From positions 1-6,378 of the forward strand of contig CAJUJI010000152.1 of NCBI GenBank assembly GCA_910586875.1: a stretch of 6,378 nt of DNA, in the 5' to 3' direction. Shown here piece by piece: positions 1 to 3,911 of the stretch. The notes beneath the pieces were generated by a model. It did not search any database, was not told the DNA's origin, and saw nothing but the letters and a program-made list of their open reading frames with translations. This DNA comes from an uncultured Anaerotruncus sp. (GTDB lineage Bacteria; Bacillota; Clostridia; Oscillospirales; Ruminococcaceae). The position numbers and the translations under genes were made by a program. How positions within the stretch are numbered: the first letter of the stretch is position 1; the number at the start of each line of letters is the position of its first letter.

Positions 1-525
1 CGGCGCGAACACCAGCGGGCGGATCAGGGTGAGGTCCTTGCGGGAGAGGTAGGAGACCGGCGAAAAGCAGCCGATGCGCCCCTCGTTGAGCAGGTTCATC
101 AGGAAGGTTTCCACCGCGTCGTTGTAATGGTGCCCCAACGCGATTTTGTTGCAGCCCGCAGCCTTGGCGGTGTCGTGCAGCAGTCCGCGGCGCATCCGCG
201 CACAAAGACTGCATGGGTTTTGCTCCTGGCGCTGCTCAAAGATGATCCGGCCGATGTCGGTGCGGCGCAGCTGGTATGTGATGCCGTATTCGTCGCAAAG
301 GGCTTGCAGCGCGCCATAATCGCCCTGTACCCCGTCAAATTGGTTGTCCAGCGTGACAGCCACCAGCGAAAAATCGATGCCCAAAAAGCGGCGCACCCCC
401 GCCAGTCCAGCCAGCAGCGCGACCGAATCCTTGCCGCCCGAAACGCCGACCGCCACACGGTCGCCGTCAGCAAGCATCTGATATTCGGTGACTGCGCGGC
501 GGATATAGCCCATAATCTTTTGCAA
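1..525 (-). CDS. ttcA: tRNA 2-thiocytidine biosynthesis protein TtcA family, N-terminal 175 codons (cut by window edge)
   Basis: This is the N-terminal part of a PP-loop ATPase of the TtcA family, which thiolates cytidine 32 in tRNA in the cytoplasm using ATP and an iron-sulfur cluster. The ATP-binding PP-loop SGGKDS is at residues 29-34. The family Cys motif PCSLC is at 104-108, followed by the basic stretch ARMRRGLL. GHHYND at 131-136 matches the family's GHHxDD. The reading frame stays open to base 1, so the C-terminus, with the further family cysteine, lies outside the window. I chose the TTG at 525-523 as start because AGGAGG (537-532) sits 6 nt before it; the next in-frame ATG at 513 is 18 nt from that site. 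The start reads MQKIMGYIRRAV, usual for clostridial members. It lies downstream of the DUF1292 gene on the same strand with a 271-nt gap. TilS-like lysidine synthetases share the PP-loop, but the CxxC motif favours TtcA. Confidence 0.87.
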   Translation of the reverse strand, partial: MQKIMGYIRRAVTEYQMLADGDRVAVGVSGGKDSVALLAGLAGVRRFLGIDFSLVAVTLDNQFDGVQGDYGALQALCDEYGITYQLRRTDIGRIIFEQRQEQNPCSLCARMRRGLLHDTAKAAGCNKIALGHHYNDAVETFLMNLLNEGRIGCFSPVSYLSRKDLTLIRPLVFAP

Positions 526-553
526 AAGAATCCTCCTTTTTCATAGGCTTTGG

Positions 554-587
554 AAAAGGGCGCCCATCCCAAAGGATGGACGCCCTT
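554..587 (-). terminator. Strong hairpin with short T-run, just before the ttcA ribosome site
   Basis: Arms 556-562 and 581-587 (AAGGGCG/CGCCCTT) plus 564-569 and 574-579 (CCATCC/GGATGG) form 13 base pairs with one C/A mismatch and a CAAA loop. Read on the minus strand it ends in TTTTCC, a weak T-run. It stands between the DUF1292 gene and ttcA, only 17 nt before the ttcA Shine-Dalgarno. It could end transcripts coming from DUF1292 or act as an attenuator in the ttcA leader. The short T-run keeps confidence moderate. Confidence 0.5.
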
Positions 588-796
588 GTAATTTCGATAA
601 CCCCACCGAAACGATGTCCCACCGGCTGTAAACCCCGTCGTATGACAGAGTGGGTACGCTCTCTCAGCGATTTCACGCTCCCTTCTTCCTCCCTGCAGGG
701 GGAGGGAGGTCTGCAATCCGGCGCCGAATCGAAGCTCCCTATATACAGTTATCGGAGTATTTTAGGCAGGACTGTCAGGGACGGCAGGGAAGTTAT
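588..796 (-). other. Intergenic leader between DUF1292 gene and ttcA; no gene seen
   Basis: These 209 bases hold no supported gene on either strand. I see no convincing -35/-10 pair for ttcA; TATATA-like bases near 740-746 lack a good partner. The one clear pattern is a GC-rich near-palindrome at 690-709 (CTCCCTGCAGGGGGAG core), which shares the TGCAGGG core of the repeats at 2848-2990. No tRNA or known riboswitch was recognised by eye. Confidence 0.4.
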
Positions 797-1114
797 TTAC
801 AATGATTCCTCGTCGCCGCCGGTGAACTCGTAATCGTCCTGCAAGCGCTCCATGAAGATCGCCGCAATCTCATCAAACTCGGCCTCATCCTCGATCGCCT
901 CTAAAAACTCCTCATCCCCATCGAACACCGATTTGAGGATCACCAGCTCTCCGTCGTCCTGAAGCTGCTCCTCTGGGTCGTCATAGCTGGCGACCAGCGC
1001 AATATAGTGCTCCTCGCCATGCTCCAATGTATCGATAATTTCGAACTCATGCTCCTGCCCCTCGTCATCCACCAGCGTCAGCAGATCAGGCGCATATTCT
1101 TCCCTGTCGGTCAT
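797..1114 (-). CDS. DUF1292 family protein (YrzB-like), 105 aa
   Basis: This small, very acidic cytoplasmic protein matches the DUF1292 family, widespread in Firmicutes and of unknown function. In Bacillus and Clostridia it is usually found beside ireB (yrzL) and ruvX (yrrK). The family core is visible: a strand-rich N-terminal part LLTLVDDEGQEHEFEIIDTL from residue 11, then EHYIALV, then ELVILKSV. The tail is rich in Asp and Glu and contains the helix-like EFDEIAAIFMERLQDDYEF. The length is normal for the family. The frame is open upstream to 1225, but the ATG at 1114 is the start because AGGAG (1126-1122) lies 7 nt before it, and the longer frame would run through the promoter. No ruvX or ireB gene is visible next to it here. 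It has its own consensus promoter. Confidence 0.9.
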   Translation of the reverse strand: MTDREEYAPDLLTLVDDEGQEHEFEIIDTLEHGEEHYIALVASYDDPEEQLQDDGELVILKSVFDGDEEFLEAIEDEAEFDEIAAIFMERLQDDYEFTGGDEESL

Positions 1115-1129
1115 CGCAATTCTCCTTTT

Positions 1130-1155
1130 GCATACGGGCGTTATGCGCCCCATGC
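1130..1155 (-). promoter_or_regulatory. 5'UTR hairpin directly before the DUF1292 ribosome site
   Basis: GGGCG (1136-1140) pairs with CGCCC (1146-1150) around a 5-nt loop. GCAT/ATGC (1130-1133 and 1152-1155) extends the stem past a small internal loop. On the minus strand the hairpin ends about 4 nt before the AGGAG ribosome site. It could protect the 5' end or modulate translation; no known ligand-binding motif was recognised. Confidence 0.45.
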
Positions 1156-1183
1156 GATTGTTGAACACTCCAAAGTACTTTCG

Positions 1184-1212
1184 ATTATAATTCAACTTTC
1201 TGCAAATGTCAA
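1184..1212 (-). promoter_or_regulatory. Perfect sigma-A consensus promoter for DUF1292 gene
   Basis: On the minus strand TTGACA (1212-1207) and TATAAT (1189-1184) are separated by exactly 17 bp. Both hexamers match the sigma-A (sigma-70) consensus fully. Transcription would start near 1177, giving a leader of about 63 nt before the ATG at 1114. Confidence 0.88.
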
Positions 1213-1269
1213 TGCCCAATTTCACTGTGCATTCCTTCTAGTTTTTTTAAAAAATGTGTAAAAAACCTA

Positions 1270-1298
1270 TTGACATTTTTCTGTTTTTCCGTTATAAT
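1270..1298 (+). promoter_or_regulatory. Perfect sigma-A consensus promoter with upstream A/T tracts, facing a gene-free region
   Basis: TTGACA (1270-1275) and TATAAT (1293-1298) have an exact 17-bp spacer on the plus strand. Just upstream, 1241-1266 has runs of T and A (TTTTTTTAAAAAA, then AAAAAA) resembling an UP element bound by the RNA polymerase alpha subunit. The start point should be near 1304. No sizeable protein gene follows, so the natural product is an RNA. It is back-to-back with the DUF1292 promoter. Confidence 0.85.
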
Positions 1299-1332
1299 AA
1301 AGACACAGATAAAAGGAAAGGCGGCGATTCCC

Positions 1333-1401
1333 ATGTACGACGAAACACACGGTTTTTCATCTGTATCGAGGAACCGTGCGCTGACAGCCTCACGTTTATA
1401 A
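1333..1401 (+). CDS. Possible 22-codon small ORF behind the strong promoter
   Basis: An ATG at 1333 opens a 22-codon frame (MYDETHGFSSVSR...) ending in TAA at 1399-1401. A purine-rich AAAGG (1317-1321) lies 11 nt upstream, a weak and rather distant ribosome site. An 11-pair hairpin (1348-1378) is embedded in the frame. It could be a leader peptide or chance. No family is recognised and no downstream gene fits a leader-peptide attenuator. Confidence 0.15.
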   Translation: MYDETHGFSSVSRNRALTASRL

Positions 1402-1445
1402 AGCAGCAACGCTTTTAAGGACATTCTTTCACAGTTCTTGCAGAT

Positions 1446-1476
1446 TATACAGTTCCCCCAAAATGTAACTGTTATA
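1446..1476. repeat. Interrupted inverted repeat (TATACAGTT / AACTGTTATA)
   Basis: TATACAGTT (1446-1454) and AACTGTTATA (1467-1476) are inverted repeats with one extra base in the right arm and a 12-bp centre containing CCCCC. The form fits either a regulator-binding dyad or an RNA hairpin inside the candidate transcript. Confidence 0.35.
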
Positions 1477-1701
1477 CCGATTTGAGAAATGTAAAACGAC
1501 TTTTGAGAATTTGTTTTCTGAAAGGATGATGTCTCATCCGGAAAGATGTGAGCATTCCACAGCAAGCAAAAAGCCTGTGAATAAGAGTCCTCTCTATTCC
1601 AAAGAATATTTCTAAGAATCGCTTAGACGTGTGAAAAGGCAGCGGTCCACAGCCGGCAGACAAAATCAGGTGAAGGATTTTGAAACGCCGGTTGGATATA
1701 G

Positions 1702-1788
1702 ATGAGCAGAAAAGAAAAAGACGGACAATTGAATAAAAACTTTGAAGGGTATTGCAACAAAGCAATCAAACACTTGCCGTTTTCGTAA
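1702..1788 (+). pseudogene. 28-codon ORF, possibly the remnant N-terminus of a mobile-element gene
   Basis: The ATG at 1702 opens 28 codons (MSRKEKDGQLNKNFEGYCNK, then AIKHLPFS) ending at TAA 1786-1788. From memory, LNKxFEGYCxK resembles the N-terminus of small sigma-like or helix-turn-helix proteins carried by Tn916-type conjugative elements of Clostridia. Those proteins are well over 100 residues, so this would be a broken fragment. No good Shine-Dalgarno is present. The frame continues without another stop for about 64 codons after the TAA, but that part looks unlike protein and includes the terminator. The resemblance is weak and unverified. Confidence 0.17.
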
Positions 1789-1914
1789 CAGCGGTCAACG
1801 GGTTCGAATGTTACTTGCGATAGATTTTCAGAAGTTTCGCATTCCACCAATTGTTTCGGTCTGTGCGGCCGAACGAACGACCTTTTAGGTACTGACCAAT
1901 GCACTAACAAGCAT

Positions 1915-1952
1915 AAAACGGCGCCGTGTAATTCTGGCGCCGTTTTCATTTT
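1915..1952 (+). terminator. Strong intrinsic terminator ending the region behind the 1270 promoter
   Basis: AAAACGGCGCC (1915-1925) pairs perfectly with GGCGCCGTTTT (1936-1946) around a 10-nt loop, an 11-pair stem with a GC core. On the plus strand the tail reads TTTTCATTTTC. The A-rich left arm gives TTTT on the minus strand too, so it may work both ways. No known gene ends here, and it shields the cyclophilin gene from upstream transcription. Confidence 0.75.
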
Positions 1953-1998
1953 CTCCATCCGACCAATCGTAAATTTACTGTGAATTTTTCTGGAAAGA

Positions 1999-2026
1999 TT
2001 GATTTTACAGGAATTTGTGTTAGAAT
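1999..2026 (+). promoter_or_regulatory. Extended -10 promoter for the cyclophilin lipoprotein gene
   Basis: TTGATT (1999-2004) and TAGAAT (2021-2026) are 16 bp apart, and TG at 2018-2019 makes an extended -10 (TGnTAGAAT). Transcription would start near 2033, about 34 nt before the ATG at 2067. It lies downstream of the 1915-1952 terminator, so the gene appears to be transcribed on its own. Confidence 0.6.
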
Positions 2027-2066
2027 GGTAAGGGTAGCACACCCAATAGATGGAGGTAAAAAACCA

Positions 2067-2795
2067 ATGAAAAAATTCACTTTCATTTTGAGCACACTCC
2101 TGGCAGCATCCCTGCTGCTTGCAGGCTGCGGCAAGGACAACGACGCTGCACCTGCATCGTCCTCCTCGGCCAGCAACGGCTTTAATACCCTCGAAGCCGG
2201 CAAAATGCCCGAGACGACTGGCGAAATCATCAAGCACAATGACAGCATCGACCCGGCCAGCATCAATCTAATCCAGTTCGATGCGCCCGCCAGTGACGCA
2301 CCTGTTGCGACCATCAAGACCAGCATGGGTGACATCAAGGTGGTCCTTTATCCGAACGAGGCTCCCAAAACCGTAGAGCAGTTCACCAGCAAGGCTACCA
2401 GCGGCGACTACAACAACAGCAAGTTTGGCGAGGTTGTGCCAAGCGTGCAGGTGACCAACTCGGACAAGAACGGCACCGACAACAAGGAGTACAGCTTGAA
2501 TCTGTGGCACTTTAACGGCGCGGTTGCAATGTCGGCCGAGGGAAGCTTTTACATCGTCCAGAATAGCCGCATCAATGACGATCTGATCGGTAAGATGGTG
2601 GACGCAGCATTCCCCGAGAAGGTCTGCAACCAGTACTTAAAGTCCGGCGGCGTGCCCAACTATGATTTCCGTGACACTGTTTTTGGACAGGTAATCGAGG
2701 GGATGGAAATTGTAGAGAAGATCGCAGCGGTAGAGCGTGACGCATCCAACGCACCAAAAGAGGATGTCACCATCACCGCAATTGAAGTTGCCTAA
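2067..2795 (+). CDS. Cyclophilin-type peptidyl-prolyl isomerase-like lipoprotein, 242 aa
   Basis: This is a membrane-anchored extracytoplasmic lipoprotein with a cyclophilin fold, a family that normally isomerises prolyl bonds during folding of secreted proteins. Residues 1-20 are a signal peptide ending in the lipobox LLAGC, with Cys21 as lipidation site. A Ser/Ala/Asp-rich linker follows. The cyclophilin domain runs from about 80 to 242: ATIKTSMGDIKVVLYPNEAP, KTVEQF, GAVAMS, FYIV, DTVFGQVIEGMEIVEKI. The ATG at 2067 is the start because GGAGG (2052-2056) lies 10 nt upstream and the signal peptide begins there. Usual active-site residues look replaced: the FHRIIxxFMxQGGD motif reads FGEVVPSVQVTNSD (120-133), so the catalytic Arg is Glu122; the usual PWLD..H segment reads PNYDFRD, so Trp is Asn198 and His is Asp203. 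It may be a binding protein or chaperone rather than an active isomerase. It has its own promoter and terminator. Confidence 0.92.
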   Translation: MKKFTFILSTLLAASLLLAGCGKDNDAAPASSSSASNGFNTLEAGKMPETTGEIIKHNDSIDPASINLIQFDAPASDAPVATIKTSMGDIKVVLYPNEAPKTVEQFTSKATSGDYNNSKFGEVVPSVQVTNSDKNGTDNKEYSLNLWHFNGAVAMSAEGSFYIVQNSRINDDLIGKMVDAAFPEKVCNQYLKSGGVPNYDFRDTVFGQVIEGMEIVEKIAAVERDASNAPKEDVTITAIEVA

Positions 2796-2810
2796 TCAAT
2801 CAGAAGCTAC

Positions 2811-2844
2811 AAAAAAGGAAGCCCGCCAAGGGCTTTCTTTTTTT
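2811..2844 (+). terminator. Intrinsic terminator of the cyclophilin gene
   Basis: GGAAGCCC (2817-2824) pairs with GGGCTTTC (2830-2837) around a 5-nt loop. The stem is extended by an A-run (2811-2816) facing a T-run (2838-2844). It begins 15 nt after the stop codon. The A-run also makes it potentially active against minus-strand transcripts. Confidence 0.92.
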
Positions 2845-2846
2845 GC

Positions 2847-2990
2847 TTTTGCAGGGGTGCGGTTCTATTGGTCCTGCCTTGTCGCTCCTGATGTCTTTGC
2901 AGGGGGAGCTTTCGCTGCTCCCGCCGCCTTTGCAGGGGAGCTCCCGCCACTCTTGCTGCCCCTGCCGTCTTTGCAGGGAAGCTCTCGCCA
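2847..2990. repeat. Four degenerate TTTGCAGGG repeats with GC-rich hairpins; no gene
   Basis: TTTGCAGGG occurs at about 2848, 2896, 2929 and 2970. The last three continue as AGCT-(T/C)(T/C)CGC-type sequence; compare CTTTGCAGGGGAGCTCCCGCC (2928-2948) and CTTTGCAGGGAAGCTCTCGCC (2969-2989). Spacing is irregular (48, 33 and 41 bp), so this is not a CRISPR array. Units contain small palindromes (GGGAGC...GCTCCC at 2904-2922, GGGAGCTCCC at 2936-2945). The TGCAGGG core recurs at 690-709. Frames across this block are low-complexity and have no ribosome site. Confidence 0.55.
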
Positions 2991-3011
2991 TCTTTATCAA
3001 CCTTACCGGAG

Positions 3012-3050
3012 GCCCCTGCCAAGGGGCTTTTTTTCTTGCAAAAAGCCCCT
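3012..3050 (+). terminator. Overlapping hairpins: terminator-like stem and competing stem
   Basis: GCCCCT (3012-3017) pairs with AGGGGC (3022-3027) and is followed by seven T (3028-3034), a classic intrinsic terminator. The same AGGGGC plus TTTTT (3022-3032) can instead pair perfectly with AAAAAGCCCCT (3040-3050), an 11-pair stem that would break up the first. No plus-strand gene sits immediately before it, so it is a second terminator behind the cyclophilin gene or a terminator/antiterminator-like pair. Confidence 0.6.
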
Positions 3051-3051
3051 C

Positions 3052-3083
3052 TTGCGGTATATGGCGCAAGCCATACACCGCAA
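3052..3083. repeat. Perfect-looking hairpin with GCAA tetraloop
   Basis: TTGCGGT (3052-3058) pairs with ACCGCAA (3077-3083) and TATGGC (3060-3065) pairs with GCCATA (3070-3075). There is a single A/C mismatch between the two and the loop is GCAA, a stable GNRA tetraloop. It has no T-run, so it is not a simple terminator. It resembles REP-type or mRNA-stabilising intergenic hairpins. Confidence 0.6.
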
Positions 3084-3121
3084 TTCACCCCAAAATGCGC
3101 TTCTCAGGAAAAGACACGTTT

Positions 3122-3166
3122 CGCTGAAAAAGAAAAAGCCCTCATCGGGCTTTTTCTCTTTCAGCG
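3122..3166 (-). terminator. Long bidirectional terminator hairpin for the converging minus-strand gene
   Basis: Two 20-nt arms (3122-3141 and 3147-3166) form a 20-position stem with one A/C mismatch and a 5-nt loop. The inner stem is GAAAAAGCCC/GGGCTTTTTC and the outer is CGCTGAAA/TTTCAGCG. T-runs exist on both strands. It lies 146 nt after the stop of the membrane protein gene and is the best terminator for that transcript. Confidence 0.8.
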
Positions 3167-3167
3167 A

Positions 3168-3210
3168 CCAAAGGCGCTGCCTTTGGAATCCGCAGCCTTT
3201 GAAAAGGCTG
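3168..3210. repeat. Pair of adjacent small palindromes
   Basis: CCAAAGGC (3168-3175) and GCCTTTGG (3179-3186) form an 8-bp palindrome with a 3-nt loop. CAGCCTT (3193-3199) and AAGGCTG (3204-3210) form a 7-bp palindrome with a 4-nt loop. Both share the AAGGC/GCCTT motif and adjoin the direct repeat that follows. They look like part of an intergenic repeat element rather than a gene. Confidence 0.5.
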
Positions 3211-3281
3211 GCGAAACTTTTCGTATAATTCGCCGCATAGCGGTGGCCCTTAGACCAGAGCAAAAGGCTGGCGAAACTTTT
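3202..3281. repeat. 20-bp exact direct repeat, 60 bp apart
   Basis: AAAAGGCTGGCGAAACTTTT occurs at 3202-3221 and again at 3262-3281, exactly 60 bp apart. The 40 bp between are not repeated and include a small CCGC/GCGG dyad. The first copy overlaps the right palindrome at 3193-3210. An exact 20-bp match within 80 bp is not expected by chance. Confidence 0.85.
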
Positions 3282-3311
3282 GATACATAGCAATAACACA
3301 GCAGGCGCGCT

Positions 3312-3824
3312 TCACGAGGTTGTTTGTGCCTCCTGTTTTGCACGCAGAAACCAAAACGCCCCGAACCCCATAAAATACAGCAGCGACGCTGCAAGAATCA
3401 GCCAATCCTTCAGCTTACGTCCGCGCAAATAGCTTTCCGCAGTCTCGCTGGGGTCAACCGTGATATAAGCGCCATTTCCGCCCTTCTCCTGCAACACTCT
3501 ACGCTGCGTTTGGAACGGCTCATTGATCAGCTTTTTTGCTGCCGTCTCGTTGCTTTTTTGGATGGTATAGGTACACGGCGCATCCGGCGCTTTACAGCGG
3601 ACCAGGTAAATCGTTTCGGTGGTTGTGACCATCCGTTTCCCCTGCCTGCGGCGGACCTGCCGGCTGGAACGGTCGTACTTATGCGCAGTATACATATAGC
3701 TGCCATGGTCGATATAGCCGGCTGGCAGGTCCATCAAATCCTTTGCTGATACATAGCTTCCCGCAGCGGCCAAGACGATCAACATAACCGCGATTACCGT
3801 TGCCATATTTTTAAACTGAAACAT
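3312..3824 (-). CDS. Hypothetical protein with two membrane segments, 170 aa
   Basis: I do not recognise a family. The protein has an N-terminal hydrophobic segment (about residues 8-27, ATVIAVMLIVLAAAGSYVSA) and a second one near the C-terminus (about 141-160, WLILAASLLYFMGFGAFWFL), followed by a short tail. The roughly 110 residues between are polar with a basic patch (SSRQVRRRQGKR, 53-64) and two cysteines (77 and 84) close enough for a disulfide if outside the cell. The layout recalls DUF3592-type proteins, but that is only a guess. The ATG at 3824 is preferred over an upstream in-frame ATG at 3863 because GGAGG (3837-3833) lies 8 nt before it and the membrane segment starts right after. 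It lies 87 nt downstream of the hydratase gene on the same strand, without a clear promoter of its own, so co-transcription is plausible. Confidence 0.75.
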   Translation of the reverse strand: MFQFKNMATVIAVMLIVLAAAGSYVSAKDLMDLPAGYIDHGSYMYTAHKYDRSSRQVRRRQGKRMVTTTETIYLVRCKAPDAPCTYTIQKSNETAAKKLINEPFQTQRRVLQEKGGNGAYITVDPSETAESYLRGRKLKDWLILAASLLYFMGFGAFWFLRAKQEAQTTS

Positions 3825-3864
3825 CACCCATACCTCCCCTGGTGAATGATCGGGCAGCCGCACA

Positions 3865-3901
3865 GGGGGAGAGCTCCTATGTTTTTACGCAGGTCTCCCC
3901 C
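3865..3901 (-). promoter_or_regulatory. Hairpin between the hydratase and membrane-protein genes
   Basis: GGGGGAGA (3865-3872) pairs perfectly with TCTCCCCC (3894-3901), and inner bases AGG/CCT can add three more pairs. No T-run follows on either strand, so it is not a standard terminator. On the minus-strand transcript it begins 10 nt after the hydratase stop. It could stabilise the upstream message 3' end or set different expression of the two genes. Confidence 0.5.
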
Positions 3902-3911
3902 ATAGGCGCGC

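Larger units (their letters stand above)
1304..1952 (+). ncRNA. Candidate long non-coding transcript (about 650 nt), function unknown
   Basis: This stretch is bounded by a perfect-consensus promoter at 1270-1298 and a strong intrinsic terminator at 1915-1952. It has no plus-strand reading frame longer than about 30 codons from an ATG. It is more AT-rich than the neighbouring genes. Local hairpins are visible: 1348-1358 with 1368-1378 (11 pairs, two G-T), 1524-1529 with 1534-1539 (GGATGA/TCATCC, 4-nt loop), 1785-1790 with 1809-1814 (GTAACA/TGTTAC), ATTGC/GCAAT near 1751-1766, and TTCGG/CCGAA near 1855-1873. I did not recognise tmRNA, RNase P RNA, SRP RNA or 6S RNA. Alternatives are a decayed gene or mobile element behind a surviving promoter, or a short transcript that ends earlier. 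The boundaries are inferred. Confidence 0.35.

Noticed and set aside
127..546. Plus-strand frame of 139 codons opposite ttcA
   Set aside because: It is the antisense shadow of the PP-loop ATPase, which has clear motifs and a ribosome site on the minus strand.
99..716. Minus-strand 205-codon frame running from the intergenic region into ttcA
   Set aside because: It overlaps the true ttcA frame out of register, begins in GC-rich repeat sequence, and lacks a ribosome site and a recognisable family.
1209..1565. Minus-strand frame of 118 codons across the divergent promoter region
   Set aside because: It runs through both consensus promoters, has no Shine-Dalgarno and looks like low-complexity translation of AT-rich DNA.
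1798..1816. GGTTCGAAT resembling a tRNA T-loop
   Set aside because: The flanking bases do not form a 5-bp T-stem and no acceptor or anticodon arm is present, so this is not a tRNA.
1623..2237. Minus-strand frame of 204 codons
   Set aside because: Half of it is antisense to the cyclophilin gene and it crosses the 1915-1952 terminator; no family or ribosome site was seen.
2847..2990. CRISPR array
   Set aside because: The repeats are short, degenerate and irregularly spaced, and no cas gene is present.
2800..3299. Several overlapping frames on both strands of 80-160 codons in the convergent intergenic region
   Set aside because: They are low-complexity translations of repeats and terminators, overlap each other, and lack ribosome sites.
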